A stretch of 64,000 nt of DNA from Lachnospiraceae bacterium (GTDB lineage Bacteria > Bacillota > Clostridia > Lachnospirales > Lachnospiraceae). The notes under the pieces were generated by a model. That model had not been told where the DNA came from, made no database searches, and saw only the letters and a program-made list of their open reading frames with translations. The translations under genes were made by a program, and so were the position numbers. This document shows, piece by piece, positions 36,468 to 43,542 of this stretch (its first letter is position 1; each line of letters starts with the position of its first letter). Where the stretch lies: assembly GCA_017936785.1 (NCBI GenBank), contig JAGBEV010000015.1:1-64000 (forward strand), read 5' to 3'.

Positions 36468-37535
36468 ATGAAAAAACTTATGGCAATGCTTATGGTCGGC
36501 ATTCTGTCCGCATCTTTATTAGTTGGCTGTGGTTCTGAACCTGCAGCAGAGACAGAAGCACCTGAAGCAGAAACAACAGAAACAGAAACGGAAGCAGAAG
36601 CTGATGTGGAAACAGAAGCTGAAACAGAAGGCGCTGCAGAAGGTGATACCTATACAGTAGGTATTATCCAGTTAGTTGAGCATCAGGCTCTTGACGCAGC
36701 TACAGAAGGATTTCAGGATGCTTTAAAAGACAAACTGGGAGACAAGGTAACCTTTGATTATCAGAATGCACAGGGTGAAGCTACAAACTGCGCAACAATC
36801 TCTACAAAATTTGTAAATGACGGCGTTGACCTGATCATGGCAAATGCTACACCTGCTCTGCAGTCCGCAGCAGCAGCAACTAATGATATCCCTATTGTGG
36901 GAACAAGTGTAACAGATTTCGTAACAGCAGAGGTTGTAAACAGCAATGAAGAGCCCGGCACAAACGTTACCGGTGTATCTGACTTAGCTCCTGTTGACGA
37001 ACAGATCGCTTTATTACAGAGAGTTTGTCCTGATGTAAAAAAAGTAGCAGTTGTATATTGCTCATCTGAAGCAAACTCCGTATTTCAGGCAGATCTTGCT
37101 GCAAAATATCTGGAAGAAGCAGGTATTGAATATGAAGTATTTACTGCTGCAGATTCCAATGAGATCCAGGCAGTGATCACATCTGCCATTGCAGACGCTG
37201 ACTGTGTATATGTTCCTACAGATAACACTTTTGCTGACAACATGGAAATCGTTAAAAACGTAACCGTTCCTGCAGGAATTCCTGTTATCTGCGGTGAAGA
37301 AAATATGTGCTCCGTAGGCGGTCTTGCTACATTGAGTATCAGCTACTATGATTTAGGATACAAAGCAGGTGAAATGGCTTATGAAATCATGGTAAACGGT
37401 GCTGATCCTGCAACAACTCCTATCGGATTTGTATCTGACGGTATTACCGCAAAATACAATCCTGAAGTTGCTGAATCCATTAACTGGACAATTCCCGAGG
37501 ATTTAGTTGCAATTGAAAAGGCAGAAGAGGAATAA
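36468..37535 (+). CDS. ABC transporter substrate-binding lipoprotein, TrpX-like (PF04392 type)
   Basis: A 355-residue lipoprotein. The signal peptide ends in the lipobox LVGC, so Cys21 would be lipidated. It is followed by an acidic Glu/Thr-rich linker to about residue 60. The binding domain begins YTVGIIQLVEHQALDAA and includes MANATPALQSAA, PIVGTSVTDF and the hinge CVYVPTDNT. This family binds small ligands, in studied cases tryptophan or tyrosine; the ligand here is not determined. ATG 36468 is chosen over 36447 because AGGGAGG precedes it. It is the first gene of the three-gene importer, and a terminator separates it from the permease. Confidence 0.92.
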   Translation: MKKLMAMLMVGILSASLLVGCGSEPAAETEAPEAETTETETEAEADVETEAETEGAAEGDTYTVGIIQLVEHQALDAATEGFQDALKDKLGDKVTFDYQNAQGEATNCATISTKFVNDGVDLIMANATPALQSAAAATNDIPIVGTSVTDFVTAEVVNSNEEPGTNVTGVSDLAPVDEQIALLQRVCPDVKKVAVVYCSSEANSVFQADLAAKYLEEAGIEYEVFTAADSNEIQAVITSAIADADCVYVPTDNTFADNMEIVKNVTVPAGIPVICGEENMCSVGGLATLSISYYDLGYKAGEMAYEIMVNGADPATTPIGFVSDGITAKYNPEVAESINWTIPEDLVAIEKAEEE

Positions 37536-37579
37536 GAAACAGGATTTTCTGTTATTTCAAAATGAAAAGTAATAAATAT

Positions 37580-37614
37580 ACAAAAGGGTGTGTCTGACAC
37601 ATCCTTTTGTTTTA
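37580..37614 (+). terminator. Intrinsic terminator inside the ABC operon
   Basis: A 13-bp stem ACAAAAGGGTGTG/CACATCCTTTTGT with a 5-base loop, followed by TTTTATG. It lies between the binding-protein gene and the permease and probably lowers expression of the membrane parts relative to the lipoprotein. Confidence 0.85.
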
Positions 37615-37732
37615 TGCCATATTTTTTAAATTTTTTTCTTTTTTTATTCCTTCTTTTGCGTATTTTTGATATACTGTCGTTTAGGTGGGATTTTGAATCC
37701 TGTTCTATTGAATTTACTGGAGGTTTTTTTGT

Positions 37733-38644
37733 ATGTTTAATGTTGTTGCGTTATTGAATGCGCTTCCCGGTTCCATTGCACAGGGTGTGATCATGGGAAT
37801 CATGGCAATCGGTGTCTACATAACCTATAAGGTACTTGACTTTGCGGATCTGACAGTAGACGGAAGCCTTTGTACCGGCGGTGCGGTTGCGGTTATGCTG
37901 ATCATGAATGGGGTGAATCCTTATGTTTCCCTGCTGGCAGCATTTGCTTCGGGAATGTTAGCGGGATTATTAACGGGCTTTTTCCATACTGTTATGGGAA
38001 TTCCGGGGATTCTTGCCGGCATTTTAAGCCAGCTGGGTTTATATTCCATCAATATGAGAATTATGGGCAAATCCAATCAGGCGGTCAGCGTAGATAAATA
38101 TGATCTGGTTGTAAGCCTGCGTTTTATCAATATGGCAATTGTTGTAAGCCTGGTTTTTGTAGTGGCGGTTATTCTGGTGCTGTACTGGTTTTTAGGAACG
38201 GAGATCGGTTCCGCAGTACGTGCTACGGGCTGTAATGAAAATATGGCAAGAGCACAGGGGATCAATACCAATATCGGTAAGATCATCGGACTTGTTATTT
38301 CCAACGGACTTGTAGGTCTTGCCGGAGGATTATATGCACAGTATAACGGCAATGCAGATATTAACATGGGGCGGGGTGCCATCGTTATCGGACTTGCATC
38401 TGTTATTATCGGAGAAGTACTTTTTGGAAAGTTATTCCGCAATTTTGGATTAAAACTGTTTTCGGTTGTGATCGGCTGTGTTATTTACTTTGCAGTCATT
38501 GCCATGGTATTGCAATTGGGATTAAGCACTACGGACCTGAAACTGTTCAGTGCCCTGATCGTTGCTATTTTCCTGGCGATTCCCTATTGGAGCGGCAGAT
38601 ATAAAGCGACACATCCGGCAAAAGCAAAGAAGGGAGGAAAGTAA
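37733..38644 (+). CDS. ABC transporter permease, TrpY-like
   Basis: A 303-residue membrane protein with about eight hydrophobic segments of the LivH/branched-chain-type permease superfamily. Visible text: ALPGSIAQGVIMGIMAIGVYITYKVLDFADLTVDGS at the start (the DLTVDGS motif is typical for this family) and GLVGLAGGLYAQYNG near residue 195. ATG 37733 has TGGAGG upstream. It partners the lipoprotein at 36468 and the ATPase at 38646 (1 bp gap). Confidence 0.92.
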   Translation: MFNVVALLNALPGSIAQGVIMGIMAIGVYITYKVLDFADLTVDGSLCTGGAVAVMLIMNGVNPYVSLLAAFASGMLAGLLTGFFHTVMGIPGILAGILSQLGLYSINMRIMGKSNQAVSVDKYDLVVSLRFINMAIVVSLVFVVAVILVLYWFLGTEIGSAVRATGCNENMARAQGINTNIGKIIGLVISNGLVGLAGGLYAQYNGNADINMGRGAIVIGLASVIIGEVLFGKLFRNFGLKLFSVVIGCVIYFAVIAMVLQLGLSTTDLKLFSALIVAIFLAIPYWSGRYKATHPAKAKKGGK

Positions 38645-38645
38645 G

Positions 38646-39440
38646 ATGTTAGAGATCAAAAATTTAAGCAAAACTTTCAATCCCGGAACGGTAAATGAGA
38701 AAAAGGCATTAACAGACGTGTCCCTTACTCTCAATGAAGGGGATTTTGTAACCATCATCGGCGGAAACGGAGCAGGTAAATCCACAATGCTCAATGCCAT
38801 TGCAGGGGTGTGGCCTGTTGACTCCGGAAGCATTTCCGTAGGAGGCGTGGATATTACAAGGCTTCCTGAACATAAACGTGCAAAATATATCGGAAGGGTA
38901 TTCCAGGACCCCATGATGGGAACTGCTGCAGATATGGGTATTGATGAAAATCTTGCCATTGCTGCAAGGCGCGGAAAACACCGTACATTAAGCTGGAGCA
39001 TTACCCGTAAGGAAAGGGAAAGATATATGGAACTGTTAAAATCCCTTGATCTGGGCCTTGAAGACAGACTGACTTCCAAGGTAGGGCTTCTTTCCGGCGG
39101 ACAGAGACAGGCGATCACTTTGCTGATGGCTTCTCTGGAAAAACCGCAGCTTTTACTTTTGGATGAGCATACAGCAGCCCTTGACCCTAAAACTGCAGCA
39201 AAAGTATTGGCATTATCCGATAAGATCATTGAGGAGAACCAGTTGACAGCAATGATGGTCACCCACAATATGAAGGATGCCATTACTCATGGCAACAGGC
39301 TGATCATGATGCACGAAGGCAATATTATCTATGATGTCAGCGGTGAAGAAAAGAAAAAGCTTCATGTTTCTGATCTCCTTACCAAGTTTGAAGAGGTCAG
39401 CGGCGGTGAATTTGCAAACGACCGCATGATGCTCAACTGA
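38646..39440 (+). CDS. ABC transporter ATPase, TrpZ-like
   Basis: A 264-residue ATPase. The start is ATG 38646 (MLEIKNLSKTF) behind AGGGAGGAAAGTA, 1 bp after the permease stop. Walker A is GGNGAGKST near residue 40, the signature LLSGGQRQAITLLMA, Walker B LLLLDEHTAALD (an H replaces the usual P), and the switch MVTHNMKDA. It completes the importer begun at 36468. Confidence 0.93.
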   Translation: MLEIKNLSKTFNPGTVNEKKALTDVSLTLNEGDFVTIIGGNGAGKSTMLNAIAGVWPVDSGSISVGGVDITRLPEHKRAKYIGRVFQDPMMGTAADMGIDENLAIAARRGKHRTLSWSITRKERERYMELLKSLDLGLEDRLTSKVGLLSGGQRQAITLLMASLEKPQLLLLDEHTAALDPKTAAKVLALSDKIIEENQLTAMMVTHNMKDAITHGNRLIMMHEGNIIYDVSGEEKKKLHVSDLLTKFEEVSGGEFANDRMMLN

Positions 39441-39510
39441 TTTTTTGTGATATTCTTCATAAACCACTGGATTTTTTGCATAAAATATGAGAGAATATTT
39501 AAGGTGAGTC

Positions 39511-39535
39511 TAACAAAATATGACATATTTTGTTA
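39511..39535. promoter_or_regulatory. Perfect 25-bp palindrome overlapping the promoter of the scaffold-like/GGGtGRT operon
   Basis: Arms TAACAAAATATG (39511-39522) and its exact reverse complement (39524-39535) around a single A. The right end runs into a -10-like TATGAT (39534-39539); the expected -35 region lies in the left arm and is a poor match. This looks like a dimeric repressor operator placed over the promoter. The regulator is not identified. Confidence 0.6.
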
Positions 39536-39570
39536 TGATATATTTCTACATAATTGAAAGGAGATTTCAC

Positions 39571-40263
39571 ATGATTTATTCAAAAGAAGTGGAAGAAATG
39601 ACTTGTGTAGCACAGGGCGTTCATCATGGCTGTGCTCCAATCCCAGAAGAAGCAAAATGGGTTCAGGCAAAAAGAGTAGAAGATATTTCCGGTTTGACAC
39701 ACGGTGTTGGCTGGTGTGCTCCTCAGCAGGGTGCCTGCAAATTAACCCTGAATGTAAAAGAAGGTATTATTCAGGAAGCATTAGTTGAAACAATCGGATG
39801 TTCCGGTATGACTCATTCCGCAGCAATGGCATCTGAAATTTTACCCGGTTTAACAGTAATGGAAGCATTAAATACCGACTTGGTATGTGATGCTATCAAT
39901 ACAGCAATGAGAGAGCTGTTCTTACAGATCGTTTATGGTCGTACACAGTCTGCTTTCTCCGAAGAAGGTCTTCCTATCGGTGCAGGTCTTGAAGATTTAG
40001 GAAAAGGCTTGAGAAGCCAGGTTGGTACTATGTACGGTACTCTCAAAAAAGGTCCTCGTTATCTGGAAATGGCAGAAGGTTATGTAACAGGTATCGCTCT
40101 TGACAAAGATGATCAGATCATCGGTTACAAATTTGTCAGCCTTGGCAAGATGACAGACTTCATCAAAAAAGGTGATGATCCTAACACAGCATATGAAAAA
40201 GCATGCGGACAGTATGGACGTGTTGATGACGCTGTAAAGATCATCGATCCACGTAAAGAGTAA
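39571..40263 (+). CDS. Fe-S cluster scaffold-like protein, partner of GGGtGRT protein
   Basis: A 230-residue protein starting at ATG 39571 (MIYSKEVEEMTCV) behind AAAGGAGATTTCAC. The central part resembles the NifU/IscU scaffold fold: GWCAPQQGAC (C49, C56), then EALVETIGCSGMTHSAAMASE with C77. C12 and C21 near the N-terminus are extra. The pairing of this gene with a GGGtGRT gene is constant in Clostridia as I recall. The function of the pair is not established. Codon choice (GGT, GCA, CTT, CGT) looks like that of well expressed genes. It lies 18 bp upstream of the GGGtGRT gene. Confidence 0.82.
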   Translation: MIYSKEVEEMTCVAQGVHHGCAPIPEEAKWVQAKRVEDISGLTHGVGWCAPQQGACKLTLNVKEGIIQEALVETIGCSGMTHSAAMASEILPGLTVMEALNTDLVCDAINTAMRELFLQIVYGRTQSAFSEEGLPIGAGLEDLGKGLRSQVGTMYGTLKKGPRYLEMAEGYVTGIALDKDDQIIGYKFVSLGKMTDFIKKGDDPNTAYEKACGQYGRVDDAVKIIDPRKE

Positions 40264-40281
40264 TAGAAGGAGGACAATAGA

Positions 40282-41292
40282 ATGGCTTTATTTGAATCAT
40301 ATGAAAGACGTATTGATAAAATCAATGGCGTATTAAACAGCTATGGTATCGCTTCCTTGGAAGAAGCTGAAAAAATTACAAAAGATGCAGGTCTTGATGT
40401 ATATGAGCAGGTTAAGAAGATCCAGCCTATCTGTTTTGAAAACGCTTGCTGGGCTTACACTGTAGGCGCTGCGATCGCTATCAAAAAAGGCTGTAAAAAA
40501 GCTGCTGACGCTGCTGCAGCAATCGGTGAAGGTCTTCAGGCTTTCTGTATTCCCGGTTCTGTTGCAGATACACGTAAAGTAGGTTTAGGACATGGTAACC
40601 TTGGTAAAATGTTATTAGAGGAAGAAACAGAATGTTTCGCATTCTTAGCAGGTCATGAGTCCTTTGCTGCTGCTGAAGGCGCTATCGGTATCGCTGAAAA
40701 AGCAAACAAAGTTCGTCAGAAACCTTTACGCGTTATCTTAAACGGTTTAGGAAAAGACGCTGCTTTGATCATTTCACGTATCAACGGATTTACATTTGTT
40801 GAGACAGAATATGATCCTTATACAAACGAAGTAAAAGAAGTAAGCAGAACAGCTTATTCTGAAGGTCTTCGTGCAAAAGTTAACTGCTATGGTGCAAACT
40901 CCGTTCCGGAAGGCGTAGCAATTATGTGGAAAGAAAATGTAGACGTTTCCATTACCGGTAACTCTACCAACCCTACAAGATTCCAGCATCCTGTAGCAGG
41001 TACATATAAGAAAGAAAGAATCGAAGCAGGAAAGAAATACTTCTCCGTTGCTTCCGGTGGCGGTACAGGTCGTACACTTCATCCTGATAACATGGCTGCA
41101 GGTCCTGCATCCTATGGTTTCACAGATACTTTAGGACGTATGCACTCTGACGCTCAGTTCGCAGGTTCTTCTTCCGTACCGGCTCACGTAGAAATGATGG
41201 GTCTCATCGGTATGGGTAACAACCCTATGGTTGGTGCTACTGTAGCTGTAGCTGTTTCCATCGAGGAAGCTGCAAAAGCAGGTAAATTCTAA
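40282..41292 (+). CDS. GGGtGRT protein
   Basis: A 336-residue soluble protein named for its motif, visible here as GGGTGRT at residues 259-265 (SGGGTGRTLHPDN). Other conserved-looking text: FCIPGSVADTRKVGLGHGNLGKMLLEEETECFAFLAGHESFAAAEGA, an N-terminal helical part, and a C-terminal GMGNNPMVGATVAVAVSIEEAA. Function is unknown to me; glycine-rich loops suggest nucleotide or phosphate binding. Codon use is strongly biased as in highly expressed genes. It is ended by a strong terminator at 41331-41364. Confidence 0.9.
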   Translation: MALFESYERRIDKINGVLNSYGIASLEEAEKITKDAGLDVYEQVKKIQPICFENACWAYTVGAAIAIKKGCKKAADAAAAIGEGLQAFCIPGSVADTRKVGLGHGNLGKMLLEEETECFAFLAGHESFAAAEGAIGIAEKANKVRQKPLRVILNGLGKDAALIISRINGFTFVETEYDPYTNEVKEVSRTAYSEGLRAKVNCYGANSVPEGVAIMWKENVDVSITGNSTNPTRFQHPVAGTYKKERIEAGKKYFSVASGGGTGRTLHPDNMAAGPASYGFTDTLGRMHSDAQFAGSSSVPAHVEMMGLIGMGNNPMVGATVAVAVSIEEAAKAGKF

Positions 41293-41330
41293 GGTACGAA
41301 CACCTTGGTACAAAAATAGTGTATGTTAAG

Positions 41331-41364
41331 AAATGCCGTAATCCCAGTGATTACGGCATTTTAA
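41331..41364 (+). terminator. Strong terminator of the GGGtGRT operon
   Basis: A 13-bp perfect stem (AAATGCCGTAATC with GATTACGGCATTT) and a 5-base loop, followed by TTTTAAA. The next gene therefore starts after it, which rules out the longer reading frame at 41319. Confidence 0.9.
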
Positions 41365-41378
41365 ATATGGGAGAAGTC

Positions 41379-42023
41379 ATGTCAGAACAAAAAATTTTCC
41401 AAAAAGCCTTATCTGATTTTACTTATGAAGCTGCCAGCGGCGGTGCCATCAGGCATTTGGCGGATTTGGGCTACAGTATAAAGCAGATTGAAGAAAATCT
41501 ATCATTTCCCACTCCTTATGAAAGAATTCAAAAGACGGTCTGGGAACATTTTATGGATACCGGAGTTCTGCTTTTAGAGGAGCCGGGGAAAGAAAGGCAT
41601 TATGAAAAAGTCGATTTTGTGAAGGAGTACGGAAAATACGGAAAAATCAGTTTCAGGCAGATAACCGATAAGACTGTAGACACAAAACAGATTTATTGGA
41701 AAGAACATTATTTTAATGAGGACAGGGATGGAAAGTTAATGGATTATTTATCCGAAAAATGTCAAAAGAACGAACAGGATGAAGCCTATGTTTCCTGTGA
41801 TTTTGGATTCTTCCATATAAATGAACCAAAGAAGTTTGATGAAAGAATGCTGGTTTTAAATAAACGACAGCGGGATTATGTTACAGGGCTTTTCTGCCAG
41901 AAAAAGATGGTTTATCACAGGCTGGACTCCAATATGAGAGAAATTGTAATTCGATTATATGAAAAAGGCGTATATCACGGAAATTGTTATTTTATAAAAA
42001 CAGAAGAGAAGATTGTGCTATAA
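41379..42023 (+). CDS. Hypothetical protein
   Basis: A 214-residue soluble protein. I take ATG 41379 (MSEQKIFQKAL), 5 bp behind GGGAG; the frame opens further upstream but would cross the terminator. Helical text at the start (LADLGYSIKQIEENLSFPTPYERIQKTVWEHF) resembles a small DNA-binding or adaptor helix bundle, and a middle part reads FDFGFFHINEPKK-like (SCDFGFFHINEP). No membrane segment or metal motif. I do not recognise a family. It is 48 bp upstream of the aldose epimerase gene and might be expressed with it. Confidence 0.75.
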   Translation: MSEQKIFQKALSDFTYEAASGGAIRHLADLGYSIKQIEENLSFPTPYERIQKTVWEHFMDTGVLLLEEPGKERHYEKVDFVKEYGKYGKISFRQITDKTVDTKQIYWKEHYFNEDRDGKLMDYLSEKCQKNEQDEAYVSCDFGFFHINEPKKFDERMLVLNKRQRDYVTGLFCQKKMVYHRLDSNMREIVIRLYEKGVYHGNCYFIKTEEKIVL

Positions 42024-42071
42024 TGAGATCACAGATTTATCAAATGCTTTTAAAAAGAAAGGGGTAGAAAC

Positions 42072-42947
42072 ATGCAGGTATTTTTGGAAAATGAACAGTT
42101 AAAGGTACGGATCAATACTTTTGGCGGCGAGCTTGCCAGCATTATCAAAAAAGAAACAAATGTAGAATATATGTGGAATGCAGATGAGAAATACTGGAAA
42201 CGAACCTCACCGGTCTTATTTCCCATTGTAGGAAGCTTAAAAAATAAAGAATTTTTATATGAAGGGAAATCTTATCCCATGGGACAGCATGGATTTGCCA
42301 GAGATATGGAGTTTGCCATAAAGTCCCAGTCGGATAGTGAAGCATGGTTTGTTTTGGAATCAGATGAAGAAACGCTAAAGAAATATCCTTTTGCCTTTCA
42401 ACTGGAATTAGGATACAGACTGGCAGAAAACAAGCTGTACATTCTTTGGCATGTGTACAATCAGGACCGGAAAGAAATGTATTTTTCCATTGGAGGACAT
42501 CCGGCATTTATGTGCCCTCTGGATGGAAAAGGAAAACAAACAGATTATTTCATTTCCTTTGATACGGACAAGGACTTAAAATATTCCGTATTGAATGAAG
42601 AAGGTCTGGTTGCCATAGAAGATGAGGTACTGGATACCCACAATGGAATGATGCCTGTTGATGAACATCTTTTTGACAGGGATGCGTTGATCATAGAAGG
42701 ACATCAGGCAGGGACAGTCAGTCTTTGTGATAGTAATAAAAAGCCATATCTTGCTGTCACCTTTGACTCGCCTTTGTTTGGATTATGGTCCCCGGCTGGG
42801 AAAAATGCACCCTTTATCTGTATCGAACCATGGTATGGCAGATGCGATAAGGCTTCCTTTGACGGAACTTTAAAAGACAGGGAATATGGTAATACTTTAC
42901 AGCCGGATCAAGTATTTGAGGCAGAATATACAGTAGAAATATTTTAG
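42072..42947 (+). CDS. Aldose 1-epimerase family protein
   Basis: A 291-residue GalM-like protein of the shorter YeaD/LACX branch. It interconverts anomers of hexoses or hexose-6-phosphates. Signatures are RTSPVLFPIVGSL, YPMGQHGFARDMEF with the catalytic-type His, FSIGGHPAFMCPL with the second His, and CIEPWYGRCD carrying the Glu. ATG 42072 has an AAAGGGG site. Two hairpins without a T tract lie in the following 177 bp. Confidence 0.88.
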   Translation: MQVFLENEQLKVRINTFGGELASIIKKETNVEYMWNADEKYWKRTSPVLFPIVGSLKNKEFLYEGKSYPMGQHGFARDMEFAIKSQSDSEAWFVLESDEETLKKYPFAFQLELGYRLAENKLYILWHVYNQDRKEMYFSIGGHPAFMCPLDGKGKQTDYFISFDTDKDLKYSVLNEEGLVAIEDEVLDTHNGMMPVDEHLFDRDALIIEGHQAGTVSLCDSNKKPYLAVTFDSPLFGLWSPAGKNAPFICIEPWYGRCDKASFDGTLKDREYGNTLQPDQVFEAEYTVEIF

Positions 42948-42983
42948 AAAGGCTTCCAGGAGTAAAACGAAAATGGATGGTGA

Positions 42984-43062
42984 GTTTAAGTTGCTTTTCA
43001 GGTTGCCTTTGGGCAAGGGGAGTAACTTAAAGTAGCAATTTTACAAGATTTGTGTAAAATTG
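42984..43062 (+). repeat. Two nested hairpins upstream of the DUF4870-like gene
   Basis: TTTAAGTTGCT pairs with AGTAACTTAAA (one mismatch) around TTGCC/GGCAA. Next comes a perfect 10-bp hairpin, CAATTTTACA (43036-43045) with TGTAAAATTG (43053-43062), that ends right at the -35 box at 43063. They may terminate the epimerase transcript or act as an operator. Confidence 0.5.
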
Positions 43063-43091
43063 TTGATGGATTGAAAATAATATGATAAAAT
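43063..43091 (+). promoter_or_regulatory. Promoter of the DUF4870-like gene
   Basis: TTGATG, 17 bp, TAAAAT, 33 bp before ATG 43125. Confidence 0.6.
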
Positions 43092-43124
43092 TTAAAAGAT
43101 TTTTGGAGGGAGGAGGAAACAAAA

Positions 43125-43391
43125 ATGGATAAAAGAACAACAGGGATCGTTGCATATATTACCTGGATCGGACTGCTTATTGCATTTTGCACAGGTGATA
43201 AGGAAGGTGCAAAATTCCATTTAAATCAGGCGCTGGTTATCTTTTTATTCAGCTTGCTCAGTGTTATTCCATGTATTGGCTGGATCTGGGGAATTTTCAT
43301 GATCGTTTGCTGGGTTATGGGATTGATCGCAGCAATCAATGAAGAAGAAAAACCTGTTCCGTTGATCGGTAATATTCAGATTATAAAATAG
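43125..43391 (+). CDS. Small DUF4870-like membrane protein
   Basis: An 88-residue membrane protein with two to three hydrophobic segments (IVAYITWIGLLIAFCTG, ALVIFLFSLLSVIPCIGWIWGIFMIVCWVMGLIAAI). Between them is the family-like text GDKEGAKFHLNQAL, which resembles the F-H-x-x-Q-A-L motif of DUF4870. Start ATG 43125, RBS GGAGGGAGGAGG, an unusually strong site. Function unknown. Single-gene transcript between a promoter and the terminator at 43417. Confidence 0.8.
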   Translation: MDKRTTGIVAYITWIGLLIAFCTGDKEGAKFHLNQALVIFLFSLLSVIPCIGWIWGIFMIVCWVMGLIAAINEEEKPVPLIGNIQIIK

Positions 43392-43416
43392 TCTCAAAAG
43401 AAAATATAAGAATGAA

Positions 43417-43463
43417 AAAACCATTTTGACCGCTATATATAGGTGATCAGAATGGTTTTCTTA
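43417..43463 (+). terminator. Terminator of the DUF4870-like gene
   Basis: AAAACCATT (43417-43425) pairs with AATGGTTTT (43451-43459) with further pairing inside, followed by CTTAT. Confidence 0.65.
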
Positions 43464-43465
43464 TA

Positions 43466-43494
43466 TTGTGATTATAAAAAATAAATGCTATAAT
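43466..43494 (+). promoter_or_regulatory. Promoter of metH
   Basis: TTGTGA, 17 bp, TATAAT, about 49 bp before the metH start. No S-box or B12 riboswitch fits in the short leader. Confidence 0.6.
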
Positions 43495-43542
43495 ACTTAC
43501 CGTATATGTTTTTAAAGGATTTGACAGAATCGAGGAGTCATG

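Noticed and set aside
41319-41378. Longer N-terminus for the hypothetical protein ending at 42023
   Set aside because: It would lie across the terminator at 41331-41364, and a Shine-Dalgarno site precedes 41379.
43495-43542. S-box or cobalamin riboswitch for metH
   Set aside because: The leader is only about 45 nt from the promoter and has no such structure.
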